Source of the DNA: Ruminococcaceae bacterium UBA4958
GTDB lineage: Bacteria; Bacillota; Clostridia; Oscillospirales; Acutalibacteraceae
Direction: 5' to 3'
Assembly: GCA_002397355.1 (NCBI GenBank)
Contig: DHAI01000048.1
Coordinates: 1-6,181, forward strand
Length of the DNA stretch: 6,181 bases
The notes under the pieces are model-generated. The model made no database searches. It worked only from the letters and a program-made list of their open reading frames with translations, and was not told where the DNA came from. Both the position numbers and the translations under genes were made by a program. Below, one piece after another: positions 1 to 5,419 of this stretch. Position 1 is the stretch's first letter. Each line of letters begins with the position of its first letter.

Positions 1-19
1 CAAGCTGAGCCACACCTCG
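1..19 (-). tRNA. 5' part of a second tRNA, probably tRNA-Pro (cut by window edge)
   Basis: Read on the minus strand, the sequence starts CGAGGTG (a seven-base acceptor strand), then T8, G9, GCTC (D-stem) and AGCTTG (start of a D-loop), which matches the 5' end of a bacterial tRNA. It follows the tRNA-Gln in the same orientation after a 23-base spacer, so the two form one transcript. A 5' C at position 1 of the acceptor is typical of bacterial tRNA-Pro, which is why Pro is favoured. The anticodon lies outside the window, so the identity is a guess. Confidence 0.55.
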
Positions 20-25
20 GAAAGC

Positions 26-42
26 GGCTCCCAAACGGAGCC
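26..42 (-). other. Hairpin in the spacer between the two tRNAs
   Basis: GGCTCC (26-31) and GGAGCC (37-42) are perfect inverted copies separated by the five bases CAAAC. The 6-bp GC-rich stem fills almost the whole spacer between the CCA end of tRNA-Gln and the next tRNA. No T-tract follows on either strand, so it is unlikely to be a terminator. It may instead shape precursor processing by RNases. That role is inferred; the structure itself is directly visible. Confidence 0.5.
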
Positions 43-116
43 TGGTTGCGGAAGAAGGATTCGAACCCTCACATACAGAGTCAGAGTCTGTTGTGCTACC
101 TTTACACAATTCCGCA
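43..116 (-). tRNA. tRNA-Gln (anticodon CUG)
   Basis: The minus strand folds as a complete 74-base cloverleaf including an encoded CCA. The acceptor TGCGGAA pairs perfectly with TTCCGCA, with discriminator A. The D-arm is GTGT with loop AAAGGTA and closing GCAC. The anticodon stem ACAGA/TCTGT holds loop CTCTGAC, giving anticodon CTG, which reads CAG codons. The T-arm is GAGGG/CCTTC with loop TTCGAAT. A weak U1-A72 first pair followed by G2-C71 fits known glutamine tRNA identity features. The gene is the first of a cluster with its own strong promoter (143-170). Confidence 0.95.
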
Positions 117-142
117 ATATCTGCTTTCAAACAGCAAGATTC

Positions 143-170
143 ATTATACCAAAATCAGCGGATTTGTCAA
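143..170 (-). promoter_or_regulatory. Strong housekeeping promoter of the tRNA cluster
   Basis: On the minus strand a perfect -35 TTGACA (170-165) and a perfect -10 TATAAT (148-143) are separated by 16 bases, with an extended TGG just before the -10. The first base of tRNA-Gln lies 26 bases beyond the -10, leaving a leader of roughly 20 bases for RNase P to remove. The near-consensus quality fits a stable-RNA promoter read by the main sigma factor. Confidence 0.9.
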
Positions 171-213
171 TCCCTTTCCGCAAAAAAGTGCGCTTTTCGT
201 TTTTTTCACTCTG

Positions 214-222
214 TGCTATACT
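214..222 (+). promoter_or_regulatory. Possible extended -10 promoter for the pentapeptide-repeat gene
   Basis: TATACT (217-222) is preceded by TGC, the extended -10 form. No good -35 lies 16-18 bases upstream, only the T-rich stretch near 194-199. Transcription would start near 229, a few bases before the ribosome binding site at 233-240, so the leader would be very short. It points away from the tRNA promoter; the two -10 elements are about 70 bases apart. Confidence 0.5.
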
Positions 223-232
223 GAAATTCAAA

Positions 233-240
233 AAGGAGGT
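233..240 (+). promoter_or_regulatory. Ribosome binding site fixing the start at 248
   Basis: AAGGAGGT matches the anti-Shine-Dalgarno sequence perfectly and lies seven bases before the ATG at 248. It rules out the earlier in-frame ATG at 164, which has no such site and falls inside the divergent tRNA promoter. Confidence 0.9.
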
Positions 241-247
241 GCCTCAA

Positions 248-856
248 ATGGGGAAAAATTCCCTCCGTGAATGTCTGGATCGGGCGTACCGCGAAGAAGC
301 AGACCTGAATGCCCTTCGATTCGGCGGGGAAGCGGCGGAGAACGCGCGTTTCCCCGGCGTCGGTCTGCATGCCTGCCGGCTGGAGAACTGCCGTCTTACC
401 GCCTGCGAGGCGGCAGGCGCCTATTTTGAGGATACGGCGTTTGCGGACTGCGATCTTTCCAACGCCTCGTTCCCGGACTGCTGTTTCCGGCGGGTGAATT
501 TTCTGCGCTGCAGGCTGACCGGCGCGGATTTTACCGGCGCGGTTTTCGACGGCGCGGTTTTTTCGTCGTGTTCCTGCCGCCTCGCCGTTTTTTCCTCGTC
601 TAAGCTGAGAAACTCCTCGTTTGAAGGCTGCGCCCTCACGGAGTGCGCGTTCCAGGAATGCCGGTTGCACGGCGCCGGGTTCAACGGCTGCGACATGAAA
701 AAATGCGACTTCCTCCACACGCCGCTGCGAGGCGAGGATCTGCGAGGCGACGAGATCGACGGGCTTTCCGTGTCCGGGCCGGAGCTGCGCGGCGCCGTGG
801 TCACGCCCGCGCAGGCGTGCGAACTCGCGCGGTATCTCGGGCTGGTCATCCGGTGA
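248..856 (+). CDS. Pentapeptide-repeat protein, Cys-rich, Qnr-like architecture
   Basis: A 202-residue protein. Residues 1-42 are a leader whose last part already resembles a repeat. From residue 43 to about 182 there are some 28 consecutive five-residue units of the A/C-x-L/F-x-x type (for example CRLEN, CDLSN, ADFTG, CRLHG, CDFLH), with no insertions. Four units make one turn, so about seven turns of a right-handed quadrilateral beta-helix are expected. Residues 183-202 form a hydrophobic cap ending ARYLGLVIR, a tail seen in many pentapeptide proteins and resembling Qnr C-termini. There is no signal peptide or membrane span, so it should be cytosolic. Proteins of this fold (Qnr, MfpA) can mimic DNA and bind gyrase, but most members have no known role and none is shown here. 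There are 16 cysteines, many at the inward-facing i-2 position. A GNAT gene follows 65 bases downstream. Confidence 0.93.
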   Translation: MGKNSLRECLDRAYREEADLNALRFGGEAAENARFPGVGLHACRLENCRLTACEAAGAYFEDTAFADCDLSNASFPDCCFRRVNFLRCRLTGADFTGAVFDGAVFSSCSCRLAVFSSSKLRNSSFEGCALTECAFQECRLHGAGFNGCDMKKCDFLHTPLRGEDLRGDEIDGLSVSGPELRGAVVTPAQACELARYLGLVIR

Positions 857-879
857 GGGGGGAGGGACGGCCCCCTTCA
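854..879 (+). other. GC-rich hairpin overlapping the stop codon of the pentapeptide gene
   Basis: Positions 854-862 can pair with 871-879 (TGAGGGGGG against CCCCCTTCA, nine pairs including one G-T) around an eight-base loop. The stem begins at the TGA stop. No T-tract follows, so it is not a normal intrinsic terminator. It could limit read-through into the next gene or protect the upstream message. The fold is visible; the role is inferred. Confidence 0.4.
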
Positions 880-921
880 AGTTCCGTCCATATCCGATCT
901 GAGACGAAAGGGAGAAACAAT

Positions 922-1407
922 ATGATAAGGCCTGCGCAGCGGGAAGACCTGGGCGCGGTGCTGACCGTATACGGCACCGCAAGAAAATTCATGAGGGAAA
1001 ACGGCAACCCCACGCAGTGGGGCGACTCCTATCCGTCGGAGGAACTGCTGAAAGACGACATCGCCAAGCGGCGGCTTTACGTCGTGGTGGAAGGCGGGGC
1101 GATCCACGGTGCCTTTGCTTTCTGCCCGGGTTTGGAGCCGACCTACGCGCATCTGGAGCAGGGAAGCTGGAAAGCCGACGGACCGTACGCGACCATCCAC
1201 CGCGTTGCAAGCGACGGGGCGGTCAAGGGGATTTTCGCCCGATGCGCCGACTTCTGCAAGGAAAGGTGCGCAAACCTGAGAATCGACACCCACCGGAACA
1301 ACAAAATCATGCGGCACCTGATCGAAAAGAACGGTTTTGAAAAGTGCGGCGTGATCCATGTGAGGGACGGAAGCCCCCGGATCGCGTATCAATACACGAA
1401 AACCTGA
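922..1407 (+). CDS. GNAT family N-acetyltransferase
   Basis: A 161-residue protein starting at ATG 922, seven bases after AAGGGAG (908-914). The N-terminus MIRPAQREDL is the usual first strand and helix of the GNAT fold. RLYVVVEGGAIHGAF (51-65) gives the central strands, ATIHRVAS (90-97) the core strand before the acetyl-CoA loop, and a C-terminal segment around NNKIMRHLIEKNGF (126-139) is motif B with its N..M..L.E..GF signature. The acetyl-CoA pyrophosphate loop, normally R/Q-x-x-G-x-G/A, appears in the weak form DGAVKG (98-103). The family transfers acetyl groups from acetyl-CoA to amines; the substrate cannot be read from the sequence. The 65-base gap after the pentapeptide gene shows no clear promoter, so the two are probably co-transcribed unless the hairpin at 854-879 separates them. 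Confidence 0.88.
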   Translation: MIRPAQREDLGAVLTVYGTARKFMRENGNPTQWGDSYPSEELLKDDIAKRRLYVVVEGGAIHGAFAFCPGLEPTYAHLEQGSWKADGPYATIHRVASDGAVKGIFARCADFCKERCANLRIDTHRNNKIMRHLIEKNGFEKCGVIHVRDGSPRIAYQYTKT

Positions 1408-1449
1408 TTTCTCCGGTCTGCTCCGGTTCGTGCCGCGCTGATTTTCCGC

Positions 1450-2346
1450 TTACCCGGCGAGGAGATGAAAGTGATTGAAGATCAGGCCGGCCGCCAGAGA
1501 CGCGGCGTTGGCAACCGCCGTGTACAAAGCGATCCTTGCCTTGGAGATCCGCTTGAATGAAAGAATATAGGCCAAAAATTCAATTGCAAAAACGAATATC
1601 TCACCGACGATCACCGCGCTGGTATAATTCAATTGCCCGGATTCGATGAAAACGAAAAGCAGGATTTGCGTGATCGCGTTCACCGCGACGATTTTCCGGA
1701 GCGGCCTTATTTTGAACGGAACGGCGATGAGAGCTTCTATCGAAATCGATATCGCCATCCTGATCAGAAATGCCAAAAGGGAGGCGGTTGGAAAAGATCC
1801 GTGATAAAAGTTTGTAAAACTGACGGTGGGCGCCGCGCCGCCGGCGTCGTATTCGACTTTGCAGGGAAACGTGCCGCCGTCGGCCGGCATTACGCTCACC
1901 GCGTCGGAAATCTTTAAAATGTTCCCGTTCCCGTCAAGCAAAGCGATCCTGATCGAATCCGTGATGGAACTGATGGGAGTGTCGGCACCGCCAAGCTCGA
2001 CGATGCCGCCCGGACCCGAGGCTGCGGCGTTTGGGATCGACCGTACGTTTTTACCATGGAAAGAGACGCTCCTGTACCCGTCCTGGTCGTAAGCGATGAT
2101 CGGCGCGGAACGGGAAAAGCCGTAGACGCTTGCGTTGGCAGAGTTCCAATCGGTATAGGATTCGCTGCTTTTGCTCATCTTGATCAGGACATCCGCGTAT
2201 TTGACGTGGGGGCCCGCATTCGTCACGCCGATATAAAAATAACCGGGAGGCGCGGGCGCATTGGCGTGAGCGGCGCATAACGGCGCGACAAAAAAAGCGG
2301 AAAACGCCGCCAGCAGAAAAGTCAGTAATGTTTTGGCCCTCTTCAT
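1450..2346 (-). CDS. Secreted-domain/four-helix membrane protein of unknown function
   Basis: A 298-residue protein starting at ATG 2346, eight bases after GAGGGGG. Residues 1-29 are a clear signal peptide (KRAK, hydrophobic core, then a small-residue site near AHA-NA). Residues 30 to about 185 are hydrophilic, rich in Gly, Ser and strand-like segments, with a single Cys at 162, and should lie outside the cell. Four membrane helices follow: about 187-210, 217-236, 242-263 and 270-292. Polar residues sit within them: R196 and E204 in helix 1, N223, T226 and Q227 in helix 2, E249 and E256 in helix 3, N280 in helix 4. I recall unnamed clostridial proteins with this layout (signal, outer domain, four helices with N-x-x-T-Q and E-rich helices), but know no function. 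It is transcribed alone and converges on the 922-1407 gene with 42 bases between the stop codons. Confidence 0.85.
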   Translation of the reverse strand: MKRAKTLLTFLLAAFSAFFVAPLCAAHANAPAPPGYFYIGVTNAGPHVKYADVLIKMSKSSESYTDWNSANASVYGFSRSAPIIAYDQDGYRSVSFHGKNVRSIPNAAASGPGGIVELGGADTPISSITDSIRIALLDGNGNILKISDAVSVMPADGGTFPCKVEYDAGGAAPTVSFTNFYHGSFPTASLLAFLIRMAISISIEALIAVPFKIRPLRKIVAVNAITQILLFVFIESGQLNYTSAVIVGEIFVFAIEFLAYILSFKRISKARIALYTAVANAASLAAGLIFNHFHLLAG

Positions 2347-2393
2347 CGGTTATTCCCCCTCGTATCAATATCCATCGTCCAAATCTTCGCTTC

Positions 2394-2402
2394 AGTATAC
2401 CA
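2394..2402 (-). promoter_or_regulatory. Possible extended -10 promoter for the membrane-protein gene
   Basis: On the minus strand TATACT (2399-2394) is preceded by TGG. It lies about 48 bases upstream of the start codon at 2346. No recognisable -35 is present. A small inverted repeat (ACGCG 2402-2406, CGCGT 2412-2416, loop TTCGG) abuts the upstream side and could be an operator or the weak end of the aminotransferase message. The rest of the gap between 2347 and 2468 shows nothing further. Confidence 0.4.
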
Positions 2403-2468
2403 CGCGTTCGGCGCGTTCCCGGCGCGAAATTTGTACTGCTGGTGGAGGAGGTTTCCTGCCGGCCGGTT

Positions 2469-3638
2469 TCAGCCCCCGAGGATCCCGCTCGCGGCGACGG
2501 AGCACACCGCCTCGCGCATCGTGTCCTCGTCCTGCACCAGCGCAAAGCGCACATGCCCTTCGCCGGAGGGGCCGAACGCCGCGCCCGGCGTGACCAGAAC
2601 GCCCGCGCGCCGCAGCAGGTCCAGGGTGAAGGCTTCGCTGCTCCGGTACGGCTCCGGAATCCTCGCCCAGACGAACATGGTCGCTTTCGGCCGGTCGATC
2701 TTCCAGCCCGCCCTGCCGAGGCCGTCCACCAGCACGTTGCGGCGGCTCTCGTAGGCGCGGCGCGTCGTCTCGACGCAGTCCTGCGGGCCGGTGAGGGCGG
2801 CGACGGCGGCTTTTTGCACGGGAAGGAACATACCGTAATCCAGGTTCGATTTCAGCGCCTTGAGCATGGCGATGATTTCCGGATTCCCGACCGCGAAGCC
2901 GATGCGCGCTCCCGCGAGGCCGTAGGTCTTGGAGAGCGAGTTGAACTCCACGCCGACGTCCTTCGCGCCCTCGTGCTGCAGGAAGCTGCCGCAGTGCGCG
3001 CCGTCGAACACAAGCTCGCTGTAGGCGTTGTCGTGCAGCACGATGACGCCGTACTCCTTCGCGAAGGCGACCAGCTCGTCGTAGAACGAGGCGGGCGCGA
3101 CGCTCGTCGTGGGGTTGTTCGGGTAGGAAACGACCATGAGCTTCGCCCTGTGCGCCACGTCCTCCGGAATTTCCTTCAGGTCGATCAGGTAGCCGTTTTC
3201 GCGCTTCTGGGGCATGCGGTAAAGCTCCGCGCCCGCCAGCGCCGGGCCGTCGGCGAAGATCGGATAGCCCGGGTCCGGCACCAGCACCAGGTCGCCGGGG
3301 TTCACGATGGTCAGCGCGATGTGGGCGAGACCGTCCTGCGAGCCGAGCAGCGAGGCGATCTCCGCATCCGGGTTGAGCTCCACGCCGTAGCGCCGCCCGT
3401 ACCACTGCCGCACGGCCTCCCGGAGCTCCGCCGTGTCGCCCAGCGCGTAGACGTAATTCTTTGGCTCGCGCGCGGCCCCGCAGAGCGCGTCGATGATGTG
3501 CGGCGCGGGCGGGATGTTCGGCGCGCCGACGCTCAGGTCGATCACCGTTTTGCCCGCCGCGATCTCTTTTTGCTTGCGGTCCGCCAGCGCGGAAAAAATA
3601 CCCGTATTGAAACGCTCCATCCGCTTCGCGAATTTCAT
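2469..3638 (-). CDS. Class I/II PLP-dependent aminotransferase, LL-diaminopimelate/alanine aminotransferase-like
   Basis: A 389-residue protein, full length for fold-type I aminotransferases. Visible landmarks in order are an N-terminal arm ending in DLSVGAPN (34-41), YALGDTAELREAV (64-76), PDPGYPIF with Y125, SYPNNPT (171-177) with the conserved substrate/PLP-binding Asn, HDNAYSEL with D203 and Y206 that contact the PLP ring, SLSKTYGLAGARIGF with K237 as the Schiff-base lysine and R245 as phosphate ligand, and GHVRFA with R364 as the likely carboxylate-binding arginine. All catalytic residues are intact. The overall pattern (MKFAKRMERF start, EFNSLSKT, FLPVQ, SSEAF, FGPSGEGHVRFAL) matches clostridial enzymes often labelled LL-diaminopimelate aminotransferase, which would make lysine and peptidoglycan precursors. 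Substrate specificity within this group is often mis-assigned, so no gene symbol is given. The start at ATG 3638 follows a weak GGGGGC site at eight bases. It has its own likely promoter after the upstream terminator. Confidence 0.95.
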   Translation of the reverse strand: MKFAKRMERFNTGIFSALADRKQKEIAAGKTVIDLSVGAPNIPPAPHIIDALCGAAREPKNYVYALGDTAELREAVRQWYGRRYGVELNPDAEIASLLGSQDGLAHIALTIVNPGDLVLVPDPGYPIFADGPALAGAELYRMPQKRENGYLIDLKEIPEDVAHRAKLMVVSYPNNPTTSVAPASFYDELVAFAKEYGVIVLHDNAYSELVFDGAHCGSFLQHEGAKDVGVEFNSLSKTYGLAGARIGFAVGNPEIIAMLKALKSNLDYGMFLPVQKAAVAALTGPQDCVETTRRAYESRRNVLVDGLGRAGWKIDRPKATMFVWARIPEPYRSSEAFTLDLLRRAGVLVTPGAAFGPSGEGHVRFALVQDEDTMREAVCSVAASGILGG

Positions 3639-3668
3639 GGTAACAGCCCCCGATTTCAGATTACGCCT

Positions 3669-3677
3669 ATTTTACCA
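3669..3677 (-). promoter_or_regulatory. Possible extended -10 promoter for the aminotransferase gene
   Basis: On the minus strand TGG followed by TAAAAT (3674-3669) lies just beyond the T-rich end of the upstream terminator and about 30 bases before the start codon. No -35 is recognisable. The terminator at 3681-3718 isolates the gene from the sigma operon, so a promoter is needed about here. Confidence 0.45.
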
Positions 3678-3680
3678 TAG

Positions 3681-3718
3681 AAAAGCGGAAAAGCCCAGCC
3701 TTTTGCAAAAGGCCGGGC
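3681..3718 (-). terminator. Intrinsic terminator of the ECF sigma operon
   Basis: On the minus strand GCCCGGCCTTTT (3718-3707) pairs with AAAAGGCTGGGC (3704-3693), and TTTTCCGCTTTT follows. The one non-Watson-Crick position is G-U on the minus transcript but A-C on the plus transcript, and only the minus side has the T-tract. Both facts point to leftward termination. Confidence 0.85.
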
Positions 3719-3738
3719 GAAAGCTCGCAGGGCTGTGC

Positions 3739-3779
3739 GGAAACGGGCGGAAAACCGAAAGGTTCCATCGCCCGTTTTC
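3739..3779 (-). other. Additional hairpin between the anti-sigma stop and the terminator
   Basis: AAACGGGCG (3741-3749) and CGCCCGTTT (3769-3777) form a perfect 9-bp stem. The 19-base interior contains a second small stem, AACC (3753-3756) with GGTT (3761-3764), around GAAA. It lies four bases past the stop codon at 3784. There is only a short T-run on the minus side, so it may be a helper terminator or a 3'-end stabiliser. Confidence 0.5.
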
Positions 3780-3783
3780 GGGA

Positions 3784-4857
3784 TCAGCCGATTTCGGCGG
3801 CGCGGAGCGTCCATTTGTCCGTATCCAGACGGACAACGCATTGCTTAGCGGCTGTGCTGCCGTCCTCATACTTCGCGGTAACGGTGATGACCGCGCCGTC
3901 CATCGACTTCAGCGCGGCGTGCATCGCCGCCTTGCCGATACCGTCGTCCTGCGTATGGGAAAGGCTGGAGAGTACGCGCCAGACGTACTGCTTCGTATGA
4001 TCGTCCTGATCCTTGTAGGAAAGCGTATAGGACGCGCCGACCGGAAGGAATCCGTCGTATTCGATATGATCCTTTTCGACTCCCCAGCCGGCCGAAGCTA
4101 CTTCCATGGATCTTCCGTCTCCGTAATCCCGATTCGCTTCCGGGATCTCAAATTTATAATTCGGGTCCTTTTTCAGGATGGCTTTCCGGTACTCGGGGTT
4201 CGCATATTGTTTCCGGCAGTTTTCCACTGCCCATGGAATGGATTGGGAGATGCGGGAAAACTCTTCCCATGGCAGGCTTTTGACCTGCGCGAAGCCGCCC
4301 CGATCCGTTGAATAGGTGACCGTCTCAATATGGTCGCCCGCGCATCTCAGGTTGAAGCCCTGATAGTTGGCGTACAGCATCGTATTCCCGTCGTCTTTCA
4401 AGAGGTTTTGCCCCTGATAAATCTGGCCGGCAAATTTGGTGCAGTCGATCCCGCTGACGCTGATCTTGCGGCCGACGCTCAGGTCGAAGCTTTTCTGCGC
4501 CTGTAAAGAGCCGGATTCCGCCTCCGCCGCGTACGCTTCCAGGACGAACGGGTTTTCCTGCGCCATGGTCGCGCCGCGCCCGGAAGAAGATGGTGCTGCC
4601 GCGGCCCGGCCGGAGCGGAACATGCCGGGGACCGCGACCGCGCCGCAGAGCACCGCCGCGCAAAGCCCGAACGAAACCGCATATTTCAGCGCCGGCCGGC
4701 ACGCGCGGCGTTTTGCCGGAGCCTCGCCGCCCGCCTGCGCGCAGGACGCGGCCGCGCGCAGCAGGCGTTCTTTTCCGTCTGGGGTTTCCCGCTCCACCTC
4801 CGCGCGGAGCCTATTTGCAATTGCCCGCCGCGAATCGCACCTGTTTTCTGTTTTCAT
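3784..4857 (-). CDS. Putative anti-sigma factor / membrane sensor partner of the ECF sigma
   Basis: A 357-residue protein starting at ATG 4857, nine bases after AAGGAGG; an earlier in-frame start at 4878 lacks a site at usable distance. Residues 1-56 are charged and predicted cytosolic. Residues 57-79 form one membrane helix, preceded by basic residues (KRRACRPALK), so the remaining ~278 residues lie outside. A Ser/Ala/Gly-rich linker (about 81-98) leads to a folded domain with cysteines at 139, 172, 214 and 340 that could form disulfides. The N-terminal part has no HxxxCxxC zinc-finger anti-sigma motif, and I recognise no named domain in the outer part. The anti-sigma role rests on position: it overlaps the sigma gene by 47 bases and follows it in the same transcript, with the usual cytosol-helix-outside topology. 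It could instead be a regulated target gene. A terminator follows it. Confidence 0.75.
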   Translation of the reverse strand: MKTENRCDSRRAIANRLRAEVERETPDGKERLLRAAASCAQAGGEAPAKRRACRPALKYAVSFGLCAAVLCGAVAVPGMFRSGRAAAAPSSSGRGATMAQENPFVLEAYAAEAESGSLQAQKSFDLSVGRKISVSGIDCTKFAGQIYQGQNLLKDDGNTMLYANYQGFNLRCAGDHIETVTYSTDRGGFAQVKSLPWEEFSRISQSIPWAVENCRKQYANPEYRKAILKKDPNYKFEIPEANRDYGDGRSMEVASAGWGVEKDHIEYDGFLPVGASYTLSYKDQDDHTKQYVWRVLSSLSHTQDDGIGKAAMHAALKSMDGAVITVTAKYEDGSTAAKQCVVRLDTDKWTLRAAEIG

Positions 4858-5395
4858 CGTGAGCTTCCTCCTTCGCAAATAAAGCCTGAAGTTTTTTGAT
4901 CGCCCTGCCGTACTTCCAGCGCACGGTCGCGCAGGGCCGGCCGAGAATCCGCGCGATCTCCCCGTGGGAATATCCGCCCACGGCGCGGAGCATCACGATC
5001 TGCCGCTCGGAGCAGTCCAGCTCCGAAAGCAGATGCTCCAGCAGCATCCGGTCCAGCTTCGGCGTAAGGTCGTCGCCGCCCGGAAGCGTGTCCGCCATGT
5101 CCATGATGTCCGTCATGTTTTTCCGCCGCCGGAACCGGTCGAGCGCAAGGTTCCGCGTGATGGTCATGATCCACGCGCCCGCGTCCGTTCCCGCCCGGTA
5201 GCTTCCCGCGCTTTCCCACACCCGCAGGAATGCGCTCTGCGCTACGTCCTCCGCGTCGCTCCTGTTTTTCAGGATCGCCAGCGCCAGACCGAAAACCGGG
5301 CTTTTCATCCGCTCGTAGAGCTCGCCCAGCGCGCCGCGGTCGCCCTCGGAGATTTTTTCGACCAGAGAGCCGCATTCCGCTTTTTCTCCGTGCAT
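4811..5395 (-). CDS. ECF-type RNA polymerase sigma factor
   Basis: A 194-residue protein, the typical ECF size. Region 2 runs from about 23 to 92 and includes the NRSDAEDVAQSAFLRVWES core-binding helix (44-62) and the AWIMTITRNLALDRFRRRK -10-recognition helix (74-92). A short linker (about 93-117) leads to region 4 at about 118-172, with LDCSERQIVMLRAVGGYSHGEIARILG and the helix-turn-helix recognition segment CATVRWKYGRAIKKL (155-169). There is no region 1 or 3. The start at ATG 5395 is chosen because AAGGAGG (5403-5409) lies seven bases upstream; an in-frame TTG at 5416 would lie upstream of that site. The downstream gene overlaps it by 47 bases and probably encodes its membrane regulator. 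An ECF-like promoter lies just upstream, so it may activate its own operon. The signal sensed is unknown. Confidence 0.95.
   Translation of the reverse strand: MHGEKAECGSLVEKISEGDRGALGELYERMKSPVFGLALAILKNRSDAEDVAQSAFLRVWESAGSYRAGTDAGAWIMTITRNLALDRFRRRKNMTDIMDMADTLPGGDDLTPKLDRMLLEHLLSELDCSERQIVMLRAVGGYSHGEIARILGRPCATVRWKYGRAIKKLQALFAKEEAHDENRKQVRFAAGNCK
4867..4873 (-). promoter_or_regulatory. Ribosome binding site for the anti-sigma gene, embedded in the sigma coding region
   Basis: On the minus strand AAGGAGG lies nine bases before ATG 4857 and is encoded by the Lys-Glu-Glu codons near the sigma C-terminus. Ribosomes finishing the sigma gene would pass over it, which favours coupled translation and balanced amounts of the two proteins. 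Confidence 0.85.
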
Positions 5396-5402
5396 CGCCC
5401 CG

Positions 5403-5409
5403 CCTCCTT
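5403..5409 (-). promoter_or_regulatory. Ribosome binding site fixing the sigma start at 5395
   Basis: AAGGAGG on the minus strand is seven bases before ATG 5395. An in-frame TTG at 5416 lies upstream of the site, so it cannot use it. Confidence 0.85.
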
Positions 5410-5419
5410 TCGTCAATAG

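Noticed and set aside
164..247. Upstream ATG at 164 as the start of the pentapeptide protein
   Set aside because: It has no ribosome binding site and overlaps the tRNA promoter. ATG 248 has a perfect site at the right spacing.
206..982. A 258-codon open frame opposite the pentapeptide gene
   Set aside because: It has no ribosome binding site or recognisable motif and is antisense to a clear repeat protein; it is a by-product of GC-rich repeats.
1408..1449. Bidirectional terminator between the converging genes
   Set aside because: The 42 bases contain only a short direct repeat (CTCCGGT twice) and no stem with a T-tract on either strand.
2457..2468. Terminator of the aminotransferase gene at the palindrome CCGGCCGG
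   Set aside because: The palindrome has no loop and no T-tract downstream on the minus strand; I see no convincing terminator for this gene.
2328..3680. A 450-codon open frame on the plus strand opposite the aminotransferase
   Set aside because: It is Arg/Val/Ala/His-rich with no domain signature and mirrors the GC-rich third positions of the real gene, whose catalytic motifs are all intact.
3784..4857. Zinc-finger (ZAS) anti-sigma factor
   Set aside because: The N-terminal 56 residues lack HxxxCxxC; cysteines at 7, 39 and 53 are not in that spacing.
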